Shown: one piece after another, positions 47,352 through 59,782 of the stretch | Layout of the letters: every line of letters starts with the position of its first letter | Numbering within the stretch: position 1 is the stretch's first letter | DNA from: Alectoria sarmentosa | Lineage: Eukaryota > Ascomycota > Lecanoromycetes > Lecanorales > Parmeliaceae | Reading direction: 5' to 3' | Length of the DNA stretch: 64,000 bases | Assembly (NCBI GenBank): GCA_009733775.1 | Contig: WOGZ01000030.1 | Span: forward strand, 124,001-188,000 | The notes under the pieces: generated by a model | What the model was told of the DNA's origin: nothing | Seen by the model: only the letters and a program-made list of their open reading frames with translations | Database searches by the model: none | Translations under genes and position numbers: made by a program

Positions 47352-50300
47352 GATAATAAACCCGGGCTTGCATCGATATTGTTATAATATAACTTATTTA
47401 TTATTCATTATGATTAAGATTATTTTCAAACATTTTTATGTTCATCGTAATGAAAATATCAATTATAAAAATTATTACATTTATGTAACGCAATTTCTTT
47501 GATGTGAATAATGCTCATTATAAAATGATTATTTAAATTAAAATAATTATGATTCGTTCGCAATGAAAACGCGTAAAGATCGTAAAAAAGTGAACGCAAA
47601 AAAAGCAATATTGAGAATTGACGATATTTAAAACGCTTTTTTTGATAATCAATAACGTTTTTTCGAGAATTATAAACGTTTTTGAAAATCAATATCGTTT
47701 TTTCGAACGTTGAAACGTTATTAATATTCGATTATTTTCGTCAATATTCGCATCGCTCTCATTTTCGTTTAAAATAAAATAAAACGATTCGAAATATATC
47801 GCAAATAATTATGATATATCGAAATTATCAAAAATTATTATGCGATCATAATCACGTGATTATTAGGTTTTTAAAACATATTAATTTTTCTGCGTGAAAT
47901 ACGTTAAAATAATAAATGATATATTTTCGTTTTATAAATCGTTTTATTTAAAATTCGATGATGATAATTATATTTAATGATTCAATTGCGAAATATTCGT
48001 AATAAAGATCAAAAAATCAAAAATTAAAATTAAAATTAATAATTAATCAAAAAGAAATTATTTTTTATTTTATGTATTTAACATATCAAAATTAAAGCGT
48101 GAAAAAAAAAAAAAAATTTATTTTGAAGATTAAAGGAGAAGAAACTTTTATTATAAAATGATTTAATAATAATAATATTACACTCGAGCGCTTTAAGCGA
48201 GCGAAATGAAATTTTTAATTTCATTTTCGATTTCGAAGCCTTATCGTTTTTCTTTTAAAGCTTTTTAATTATCAAAACGATTAATATGATTCGAATAACG
48301 TATTTTTTACGAATTCGTTGCGATTTATAAAATTAAATGATTTCCCTTTAAAACAATATTTCTATATTTTTATATTTTTTTTAAAATTCATCAAATTTAT
48401 CGTCTTTTTAAACATCGTCGAATATTTTTTCGATTGCGAAATAAAAACTCTTCGCAAATGAAAATTTAAATTATATTAAATTAATTTTAAAGTTTAATGA
48501 GATTTTTTTCATATTCTCGAGATTTTATAAGCTTTTAAACATCTTTTAAATAACGATAATGATAACGATAATGATAACGATAACGATTTTATTTTAAGCT
48601 TCTACGTTGATTTTATTTTTATTTCGAAATAATTAACTCTCGAATCATTATTAAAATTTATCATTAACAAAAAGTTTTTCGACTTCAAAGCGCGCCTTAT
48701 TTCTTCGACGTCGTTTATTTTAATTATTTTTAAAAGCTTTATTACGTAAACCTCATTATTTTCAAATTTTATTTTATTATAAATTATTTTTTCGAGCATA
48801 AATTCAAACGAAAATTCAAATTCAAATTTCGAGAATTTTTAAATTTTGAAATTCAAATTAATTCTTTTTGATATTATATTCGAACATCTCGAAATTAAAC
48901 TTTCGATTTTTTTAAATCAATTTAAAAAGATTGAAATGTTCACGAAAATTATTAATTATATTAAATGAAAATATTAAATATAAGACTTTTTGAGTTTGAT
49001 TAAATTATAATATTAAATCGAAATTAATACGATTATGTTTATCGAAAGTTTTGTTATTAAAATAAAAGACATTTCGAATAATCGTTTAATCGTTGAAATA
49101 AAATTTATTATCATTAAAATAAACGTTTCAATTTGAATTAAAACGCATAATAAAATTTATATAATAATAAAAATTCGCTGCGAAAATAACCCTCGAAATA
49201 AAATCGAATATTATATTAATGTTTTTAATGTTTAAAAAAAATTCGAAAAATATAAATTTCGAGATTTTGACATTTTCAATTTTATTATTTTTAAATTGAA
49301 ATCTTTCATCTTAATCGTTTATGAAAATAAATCATAAAAATATATTAATATTTTTATAAACGTTATTTGAGAATTTAAGAATCAACTCGATCGAGCGATT
49401 TTTCTTTTCGATGAAAATTAAAAAATTTATCATTTTTATAAGGGATTGAATTTTTAATATAATGCGTATCGCGAGAATTATAATTAAATTCATAACGTTT
49501 ATAATAAAAATCGTAAAATTAAATGAACGTTGAATTATGTGATAATTCGATTTTTCAACATCATTATTAATTCATTTGATTTTATTTCGAAAACGTATGC
49601 GCTCATCGTTATTATTAACGGTTTTCTTAAATATATTTAATAATTTATGTTTATTTTTATTATTATTAAAGATGTCGTCGAACATCGCATTTAAATGAAC
49701 GTAAACTTTAATAATTTTCGCATTTATATTTAAATTCGCAAATATTATATTTATTATAAAAAAAATTAACACGATATTAACGAATGTGATATACGCAATA
49801 AGCGTTTAAATGAAAACGATATAAATAAAGGAAATCGCGAAGATTGCGATGATTATGATGATCGTGATGATTATGATCATAATAATCGTGAAGGACGTGA
49901 TCGAGAAGAAGGAAATTCCGAATTCAAATTAATTAAAAAATCAAAAAAGCAATTTAATAATGTTGACGCAATTGTGACGATTATTTAATCAAAAATCACT
50001 CATTGTTTTATCGTTTATATTGTTTTTATTGCTTTTATCGTTTTTAAATCGATTTTCGAATTTATCGCAAGCTCTGATATCTTGAACAAAAGGGTTTATA
50101 ATATTAAGTTCAAAGCTGTCGATAGAGCGTAGGCTATTACTTTATTCATTATAACAACAATGTCTTTTCTTTGATTTCGCGATTATGTATACACTCAACA
50201 CATAATTCACATTTTTTCGATTTTTAAAACCTTTAAGTCTTTTCAATTTTCACGTTTTATAAATGATTTTATTAATAATCGTATGATTATCGATTTTGAA

Positions 50301-52299
50301 AATATCGATTTTAAATATAAAATGAATAATGTTAAACGCATTTTAATTTTTCGAGACGTTTGATTTATGTTTAATTATGATTTCAATTTTATTTTTAAAA
50401 AACAATTAAAGAAGTAAGAATTTTCTTTTATTTTTATTTTTAATGATATTATCATCGAAAAGCAACGTTTCTTTTTCAAACGTATTTAAAATCGTTTTTA
50501 TGCGCTCGATATTTAAGAAAAAAAAAATTTAATTTTAATAATCGTTAATAAAAAGATTTTCGTTTATGATGAATTTTCAATTGAACTTATTTTTGATAAT
50601 CAAAAATCTTAATTTTTGTTAAAATTTTAAATTGATGAAATAATTTTTCGCATATGACACGTACGTTATAATTATATAAACGTTCAAAATCTTAAAAAGT
50701 TAATCAAAATGTGCGTTAAAATGAATTTTTTCATTTTATTTTTCGACGATGCTTGCGAATTATGCTTTATGATTAATATAAAAATGAAATCATATAAATA
50801 ACACATTATTTTCGAAAAATGATAGAACGATTTAATTTATAACGATTTTTAAGATTCATTCGATGTTTTTTAAAATGATTTTAAATGAATAATCATCTTT
50901 TTTAATGATAAAATCCTTCGATTTGACGTTTATTTATTATTTAATAAATTTAATTTAATAATTCTTATCGCATTCAAAATATTTTTTAATGATTCGAAAT
51001 ATAATGATAATAAATATATTCGTTTTCGCATTGATTACGATATTGAATTTAATAATTATCAAATGAAAACTTTTCAATTGTTTAAAAATATCATTTAAAA
51101 GAACATTATATTTGATAATTTTCAAATGAATAATAAATTTGAACATTTAAATATTATCATTTAACGTAAAGCGAGCGTTATATTTAAAAAAAACAAATTG
51201 TCTTAAAAATATTGAACAAAATTCGTTTAAACGATTAATATTCTTCGCAATATTCAATTCGTCATCGATTATAATGTTATTTCATTCGAGATTAATATCG
51301 AATCTTTTTTCGATATATCTCATTTACGCATTATTAATTAAATCGATTATTATCAAATTATTTTTCGTAATATTAATTAAAAGAAATATCAAAATCGCGT
51401 CATTAAAAAGCGTTTTTTAAAATATCAAGATAAGAATTATCACATGCTCTTAAATAACGATGAAATAATTATTATTTTTAATGTTAATTAAATCGATAAA
51501 GTTTTTTTTTAATTTATTTTTTTCGAATTGAACATCGTTATCGTCGAAAAATAAATTAACGTTTATCGCAATAAGCGTAAACTCGCTGAGAACATCGAAT
51601 ATCCAAATCTTTTTTTTTTTTTATATAATTTTAAAAGAGAAGCGTTAAAAGAAATATGTAATTATCGTCGAAAAAAAGATTAATGATTTGTTTAACTTCA
51701 TTTTAATTTCAAAAAGAATTCCGTTAAAAGTCGTAATCGTTTTAAATTCATTTGATTTAAAGTTCGTAATAAAACGATCGTTTAATACGCTCAGCGATAA
51801 TATTACGATTTTTTCATCTTTATTTACATCGACGTTTAAGTTTATCATTTACTTTATAATTAATAAAGCTTTTAAGTTTATTTTTATTATGAAATCGTTC
51901 GAAATTATGAAATTATATCGAAATCTCATTTTAAACCCTCTCGTTTTATTAATAAAAGTCGTTTTTATTGAATCTTATAAATCTCGAAGCTTTAAAAAAA
52001 TTATGATGAATTTTTATCGCAAAATGCATTAATAAATAATTATATAAAACGAAATCGATTTTCTCATTATCAATAACATTTAAATCTTAATGAATTTATC
52101 TTCGAATACGCATATCTTAAAAAATAAATGAATTTATAAAATCAAAAAAAATCTTATTAACGAAATCGTATAATATAAATTTTATTAAATAATTCGTGAT
52201 TTCGAATAACGAAAAGAAATCGATTTCAACGAAACTTTCGCCTCGATAATTAAATTTATAAATTATAAAATCATTTTCGTTTTTACGACAATTTTAAAT

Positions 52300-53640
52300 T
52301 GAAAATTTGAATATATAAACATTAAGATCGTTTTTTTATATAATAATATCAAAAAAACAATTTATATGATGTAATTTATGAGATTTAAAGTTAAAAACAA
52401 AAAAATTAAGGTTTATAAATTTATAAAGACGTTATACGACCTAAAGCAATCCTTGAAAGTTTGATATAATATTTTCGCGACGTATCTCAAAAAATTGAGC
52501 TTCGAATTTATCGCCGTTGATTTTTCAATGTTTATTAATAACATTATCATCGTCGTTATTTATGTAAATGACATTTTGTTTATAAATCTCGATAAAATCG
52601 ACATTTAAGCGATTAAAAATAAACTTTATAAAAAATTTGAAATAATCGATTTAAGTTTATATATTTATTATCTCGATATAATGATCGCAAAAAATCATAT
52701 TAATCATATTTTACGTTTTGAATAAACAATTTATATCGAAAAATTTCTTATCGATTATGATATGATTGAATTAATTGTTATTTCAACTTTCATTATTAAC
52801 GATAAATTTCATATCGTCGAAAATGATTTTATGATTATTGAAAAATCTCGTTAGGTTTATCAATTTGTCGTTAACTTTTTAATATATATGATGTTAAACA
52901 CGCGTTCGAATATCGCCTTCGCAATTTTAATGATTTTTTAATATGATTTAAATCTTGATATTTCTCATTGAAGCGTAATCAAGCGTATCTTTCGATATTT
53001 CAATCATATAAAAAATTGACAACTTGTGTTTCGAGACGATCTTAAATCTTTTATAAATTATATCGACGTTAATTAAGCAAATGATTAAGACATTCGACGT
53101 TTTATTTTTAAATACGTCTTTAATATAAATAATGCGATAATTAATTTATTTTTTAAGCGATAATTTATAATAACGCTTTTAATTTATAAAATCGAATATA
53201 TTAATTAAATTTAAATTATTAAAGAAGCGATTTGATTGCGCGAATTTTTTAATTAATTTAATTCAAGCGTTAAATGTTTTTAAATAATGATGATTTATTG
53301 CGATAATTAAAACGTTATAACGTTGATCAAAAACCCTTAATTTCATGTTCGTATTAAACATATTAATATTCAACATTATTATGTACGAGAATAAGTCATC
53401 GCCGAAAATATCGTTTTAAAATATGTTTTTATCGATTAATAAATAATCGACGATCTTATTAAAACCTTTTTTAAAAATAAGTTTGAGAGATTTTATCAAT
53501 TGATCGAATTGAAATATCGTTTATAAATGATCTCTCGCGTTAGTTTTAAGAAAATCGTTATTATAATTTTAAGAAAGTTATCATTATAATTTCAAAAAAG
53601 TAATCATCATTTATAAAGTTAATTTAATGTTATTATTCAA
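52300..53640 (+). pseudogene. reverse transcriptase-RNase H remnant of Copia copy B
   Basis: Conserved order: LYDLKQS.., IYVNDILF (first catalytic Asp changed to Asn), VYQFVVNFLIYMMLNTRSNIAFA (matching YQSLVGSLLYL..TRPDIAFA), then HWSVIKRIFRYF-like and ..NWANDxDIRRFIFKYVF. Trp/Gln-to-stop changes interrupt the frame many times. Confidence 0.85.
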
Positions 53641-54478
53641 CTGTTTCAAAGGAGCGATTTCATTGATTTTCATATTTCAAGTGATCGATCGAATTTATTC
53701 GCAAAACTTTAAATATTAATTTTGACGTTCATATTTTTATTTATCAAAATTCAATCTAAAACTGATTTATCGTTATTGCATTTATATTCATAAACTTTGC
53801 GAGCATTTATTTAAAAGGCTCATATTTACGCGCGATTCAAATTTGAGAATTGCGTCGTTATTAAAAAGGTCGTTATCGTCGAATTTGTTTAATTACTCAT
53901 GAGAATTTTTTAATAATATGATTTTCAAGTGCTTTTAAATGCTTTTAAACGTCATCATAATTATCATATTTATGCTTTTAAATTTTATAATTTTAAACAT
54001 CATTATCGTTATTATTATCATCATTATTGTCGCAATATATCGATCGCAATTTGTATACATTTTATCAACCATTATTGTTAAACACTAATATTTTAAAATG
54101 ACCCTCATAAATCTTGCGACCGATCGCATATATGCATATACAATTCGAAATATTTCTTTTAATCGAAACATTATCTTCATATATATTTTTCGATTATGTG
54201 TCGATCGTTTTTTGATGTGCATCAAATGAATTGAAAATAAATTTATTAAAAAACGGTTTTTCGTCAAAAAGTGGATTTTTTTTTATGTGATATCGTAACG
54301 AATATGTTCAAAAGAATATAATCGTTTTTAGAATTCGATTTTTTTTCGAATTTTCATTGTTTTTATTCGATTTTGAACATCGCGAATTTCGAATCTCGTA
54401 TTTTGAAATTTGAGTGTTTAAGAGGGATATAAGAAATGATAAGAGGATATAAAATAATTTCACGTTTACAATTCAACG

Positions 54479-54635
54479 TTACGATTCACTTTTGTTACCC
54501 GACGTTAATTTTCACGATTATAATCCGACATTACGATTCACTTTTATTATTTAACGTTGATTTTTCACGATTATAATTTAACATTTCAATTCACTTTTAT
54601 TATTTAACGTTGATTTTCATTTTTATAATTCGAAA
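54479..54635 (+). repeat. 52-53-bp tandem repeat, three units, 3' UTR of Copia copy B
   Basis: Units start at 54479, 54531 and ~54584 with TTACGATTCACTTTTRTTA. Copies G and G-prime carry about one unit at the matching place, so unit number varies between copies. Confidence 0.8.
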
Positions 54636-54667
54636 TTCAAATTTAGAAAAATGCGAGCGAAAGGGAA

Positions 54668-54802
54668 TGTTGAAATTCGAATTATATAACGTCAAGTCTT
54701 AACGGTCACGTGCGCACATTAATGCGCTCGTACATAAATCGCTCTTTCTTTCGTAACACTTTTAAAGCAATACAATTAAGTATTCTACTTTATATTTTAA
54801 CA
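54668..54802 (+). repeat. 3' LTR of Copia copy B
   Basis: 135 bp, TGTTGAAATTCGAA to ATATTTTAACA. AAGTT follows at 54803. Confidence 0.92.
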
Positions 54803-54807
54803 AAGTT

Positions 54808-56143
54808 TGTGATTATAAATACAATAACGACAAATTAATTTTAAATTGAATTTTAATAAATCGAAATTTTGTCCGCATTAAATGTTAAGATTAATATTTA
54901 AAATTTTATAAATAAATTTGATCGATTATTCGAAATGTGAGAATTAATAAAATCGTTTTTTTAAAATTATAATAAACGCTAAATAATAATATTAAGATGA
55001 TTTCGCGAATGATAAACGCTCTTTTAAAATTAAATAATGATTATTTTCTTAAAATCATAATAACGACTTTTTTAAAATTAACGCGAGAAATAATTTATAA
55101 ACGATATTTCAATTGAATCAATTAACGAAATCTCTCAAATTTATTCTTAAAAAGAATTTTGATAAAGTCGTTAAATATTTATTAATCGATAAAAACATAT
55201 TTTAAAACGACATTCTCGGCGATAATTTATTTTTATACATAATAATGTTGAATATTAATATGCTTAATATGAATATGAAATTAAAAGTTTTTAATCAAAA
55301 TTATGACGTCTTAATTATCACAATAAATCATCATTATTTAAAAACGTTTAACGTTTAAATTGAATTAATTAAGAAATTCGCGTAATCAAATCGTTTTTTT
55401 AATAATTTGAATTTGATCGATATATTCGATCTCATAAATTGAAAACGTTATTATAAATTATTATTTAAAAAATCAATTGATTATCGCATTATCTATATTA
55501 AAAACATATTTAAAAATAAAACGTTAAATATCTTGATCGTTTATTTAATTAACGTCGATATAATTTGCGAAAAATTTAAAGTCGCCTTGAAACATAAATT
55601 GTCAAGTTTTTATATAATTTAAATATCGAAAAATGCGCTTAATCGCACTTTAATGAAAAACATTAAAATTTGAATCGTATCGAAAAATTATTAAAATTGC
55701 AAAGGCGATATTCGAGCGAATATTCAATATCGTATATATAAAAAAATCGACGACAAATTGATAAATGTGATGAAATTCTTTAATAATCACGAAGTCATCT
55801 TCGACGATATAAAATTTATCGTTAATGATGAAAATTGAAATAATCGTTAAATCGATCATATTATAATTAATAAAGAATTTTCGATATAAATTATTTATTC
55901 AAAACGTAAAATACGATTAATACAATTTTTTATAATCGTTATATCGAAATAATAAATATATAAACTCAAATCGATTATTTTAAACTTTTTATGAAATTTA
56001 TTTATAATCGTTTAAATATCAACTTTATCGAGATTCATAAATAAAATTTCGTTTATATAAATAACGACGATAATAATATTATTAATAAACATCGAAAAAT
56101 CAATAACGATAAATTCGAAGTTCAACTTTTTGAAATATGTTGC
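54808..56143 (-). pseudogene. RNase H and RT remnant of Copia copy G
   Basis: The minus-strand open stretch 55859-55650 reads ..EDDFVIIKEFHHIYQFVVDFFIYTILNIRSNIAFAIL.., the same RNase H entry region as in copy B. RT homology continues to the solo LTR insertion at 56144 and beyond. Confidence 0.8.
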
Positions 56144-56395
56144 TGTCAAGGGATCGCCATGTTGCTATGTTGCCAAGCTGCGTACCTGCCTAACAGATAT
56201 TTTACCAAGTTCATGGCTTGGCAAGAAGTTAATAAATAGCCAATTCTCATAAAAGAATCGATCAACTTACAACCACCCAAAATATGACCTTTCTGATGTA
56301 TCACATTATCGACACCATTGTGTCGCCAACCATGAGCATATCGCCTACCATGAGCTTGACAAGCACCCCATAACCAACCAACCGTATTCCCAACA
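56144..56395. repeat. solo LTR with little or no RIP, 252 bp
   Basis: Starts TGTCAAGGGATCG and ends ATTCCCAACA, flanked by perfect 5-bp duplications GTTGC (56139-56143 and 56396-56400). Its GC content and CpA/TpG content are ordinary, unlike tens of kilobases around it. Removing it with one GTTGC restores alignment of copy G to the reverse complement of copy B around 52440-52500. No related sequence occurs elsewhere in the window, so the parent family is unknown. Confidence 0.85.
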
Positions 56396-59300
56396 GTTGC
56401 GAAAATATTATATTAAATTTTAAAAGATTATTTTAAATCATATAACGTTTTCACAAATTTATAAACCTTGCTTTTTTTATTTTTTATTTCAAATCTCATA
56501 AATTATATCACATAAATTATCTTTTTAATATCGTTATATAAAAAAACGATTTTAACGTTTATTTATTAAAATTTTTAATTTAAAATTATCGCAAAAATGA
56601 AAATAATTTTATAATTTATAAATTTAATTATTAAAATGAAAATTTCATTGGAATCGATTTCTTCTCATTATTCGAAATCATAAATTATTTAATAAATTTT
56701 ATATTAAACGATTTTATTGATAAAATCTTTTTTGATTTTATAAATTCATTTATCTTTTAAAACACGCGCATTCGAAAATAAATTTATTAAAATTCAAATA
56801 TCGTTAATAATAAAAGAATCGATTTCGTTTTATATAATCATTTATTAATGCATTTTACGATAAAAATTCGTTATAATCTTTTTAAAGTTTCGAGATTTAT
56901 AAAATTCAATAAAAACGACTTTGATTAATAAAACGAAAAAATTCGAAATGAAATTTCGATATAATTTCGTGATTTCGAACGATTTCGCAATGAAAATAAA
57001 TTTGAAAATTTTATTAATTATAAAACGAGTGATAAATTTAATCGTTAATATGAATAAAAATGAAAAAATTATAATATTATCGTTAAACGTATTAAATTTT
57101 TATTTAATTATAAATTTTAAATCAAATGCGTTTAAAACGATTACGACTTTTAATGAAATTTTTTTTAAGATTAAAATGAAATTAAAAAAATTATTAATTT
57201 TTTTTTCGATAATAATTGCATATTTTTTTTGACGTTTTTTTTTAAAATTATAAGTAAAGAAAAAGATAAATGATTTTTATGTTCGATGTTTTTAATGAGT
57301 TTGCGTTTATTACGATAAACATTAATTTGTTTTTTAACGATAACGATGTTTAATTCGAAAAAATGAGTTTGAAAAAAAAATTATCGATTTAATTAACATT
57401 AAAGATAATAATTATTTTATCGTTATTTAAAGGCATACGATAATTTTTATTTTAATATTTTAAAAAACGCCCTTTAACGACGCGATTTTAATCTTTTTTT
57501 CAATTAATATTACGAAACACAATTTGATAATAATCGATTTAATCGATAATGCGTAAATGAGACACATTAAAAAAAATCGATATTAACCTCGAATAAAATA
57601 ATATCACGATTTATGATAAATTGAATATTACGAAAAATGTTAATAATTCGAACGAATTTTATTTAGTACTTTTGAAATAATTTGTTTTTTTTAAATATAA
57701 CGTTGATTTTACATTAAATGATAACGTTTAAACGTTTAGATTTATTATTTATTTAAAAATTATCAAACACGATATCCTTTTAAATGATATTCTTAAATAC
57801 GATAATCATTCACTTAAAATCATTTCAAAAAACATCGAATAAATTTTAAAGATCGTTATAAATTAGATCGTTTTATCACTTTTCAAAAACAAGATATCGT
57901 TTATATAATTTCATTTTTATATTAATTATAAAATATGATTCAGAAATATCATCGAGAAATAAAATGAAAAAATTCATTTTAACGCACATTTTAATCAACT
58001 TTTTGAGGTTTTGAACGCTCAAATAATTATAATATGCGTATTATATATAAAAGATTTTTTATCGATTTAAGATTTTGATAAAGATTTTAAAGGCTTTTAA
58101 TTATTAAAAATAAATTTAATTAAAAATTCATCATAAACGAAGATCTTTTTATTAACGATTATTAAAATTAAAAAAATTTCTTTTCAAATATCAAGCGCAT
58201 AAAAACGATTTTGAATACATTTAAAAAAGAAACGTTATTTTTCGACGATAATATCGTTAAAAACAAAAACCAAAAAAAAATTCTATTTTTTTAATTATTT
58301 TTTAAAAATGAAAATGAAATTATAATCAAATACGAATTAAACGTTTTGAAGAATTAAAGTGCGTTTAATATCATTCATCTTATATTCAAATTCGATGTTT
58401 TCGAAATTAATAATTATACGATTATCGATAAAATCATTTATAAAACGTGAAAATTGAAAAGATTTAAAGATTTTAAAAATCGAAATGATGTAAATTACCT
58501 ATATATTAGATGCAAATATAATCTTAAAATCAAAAAAAAAACATTATTGCAATAATAAATAAAACGATAATTTGCGTTTTATCGATAATTTTAAATTTGA
58601 TAATCTCATAAACCTTTTTATTCAAGACCTCAAAATTTATAATAAATTCAAAAATCGTTTTAAAAACGACGGGAGCAACGATAAAAGAAATAAAAATAAC
58701 ATAAATGATAAAATAATAAACGATTTTAAATTGAATAATCGTTATAATTGCGTTAACATTATTAAATTGATCTTTTAATTTTTCAACGAATTTGAATTCA
58801 AAATTTTCTTTTTCTCGATCACATTTTTCACGATCTTCACGATCATGATTATTATAATTATTATAATCATTACGACCTTCGCGATTTTTCTTATTTATGT
58901 CGTTTTTATTAAATCGCTTATTATGTTAATCACATTTATTAATATCATATCAATTCTTTTTATAATAAATATAATATTTGCAAATTTGAATATAAATGCG
59001 AGAATTGTTGAAATTTGCGTTTATTTAAATACGATATTCGATGACATTTTTAACGATAATAAAAACAAACACGAATTATTAAATATGTTTAAAAAAATCG
59101 TCAATAATAATAACGAGCGCATACGTTTTCGAGTATATAAAATCGAACAAATTAATAATAATGTTAAAAAATCGAATTATCGTATTATTTAACGTTTATT
59201 CAATCTCATAATGTTTATTATAAATGTCATAAATTTGATTATAATTCTCGCGACACGCATTATATTAAAAATTCAATCTTTTATAAAAGTGATAAATCTT

Positions 59301-59782
59301 TCAATTTTTATCGAAAAAAATATCGCTCGATCGAATTGATTCTTAAATTCTTAAATAACGTTTATAAAAATATTAATATATTTTTACAATTTGTTTTCGC
59401 AAACGATCAAAATAAAAGATTTTAATTTAAAAATGTTAAAATTGAAAATGTTAAAATTTGAAAATTTATATTTTTCGAGCTTTTTTTAAGCATCAAAAAC
59501 ATTAATATAATATTCAATTTTATTTCGAAAATTATCTTTATAACGAATTTTCATTATCATATAAATTTTGTTATGCGTTTCGATTCAAATTAAAACGTTT
59601 ATTTTAATAATAACAAACTTTATTTCGACGATTGAACGATTATTTAAAACGTTTCTTATTTTGATAATAAAGCTTTTAATAAATTTGATCATATCGATTT
59701 TAATTTAATATCACAATTTAATCAAATTTAAAAAGTTTTATATTTAACGCTTTTATTTAATGTGATTAATAATTTTCACATC
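56396..59782 (-). mobile_element. remaining pol and gag body of Copia copy G
   Basis: Mirrors copy B coordinates (58845-59192 against 49772-49572; 56921-57232 against 51848-51645). The plus-strand open frames seen here are antisense shadows shared by both copies. AT-rich, no functional frame. Confidence 0.75.

Larger units (their letters stand above)
47217..54802 (+). mobile_element. Ty1/Copia copy B, full length, plus strand, nested in copy G
   Basis: 7,586 bp with 135-bp LTRs (47217-47351 and 54668-54802) and perfect duplication AAGTT (47212-47216 and 54803-54807). Pol remnants include LYDLKQSLKV then a stop where Trp is expected (TGA at 52462-52464). RT box IYVNDILF is at ~52560 and an RNase H stretch at 52900-53300. 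The polypurine tract GCGAGCGAAAGGGAA directly precedes the 3' LTR. A 52-bp repeat array lies in the 3' UTR. Confidence 0.93.
39176..59782 (-). mobile_element. Copia copy G, minus strand, split by three later insertions
   Basis: The 3' LTR is 39176-39309 (TGTTGAAATTTCG.. to ..CATATTTTGACA on the minus strand), left duplication GATTT, with polypurine tract GCGAGCGAAGAGAAG beside it. The body resumes at 46840-47211, 54808-56143 and 56396-59782 after removing the insertions with their duplications. Removal restores continuous homology to copy A (for example across ATAAT and AAGTT). Reverse transcriptase/RNase H remnants lie at 55400-56500 and gag-region homology at 58800-59200. Homology stops at ~59782 and no 5' LTR was found. 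Confidence 0.75.

Noticed and set aside
58845..59192. 115-codon plus-strand frame as a real gene
   Set aside because: The same frame appears antisense at 49772-49572 in Copia copy B. It is a shadow of the element body, on the strand opposite its coding direction.
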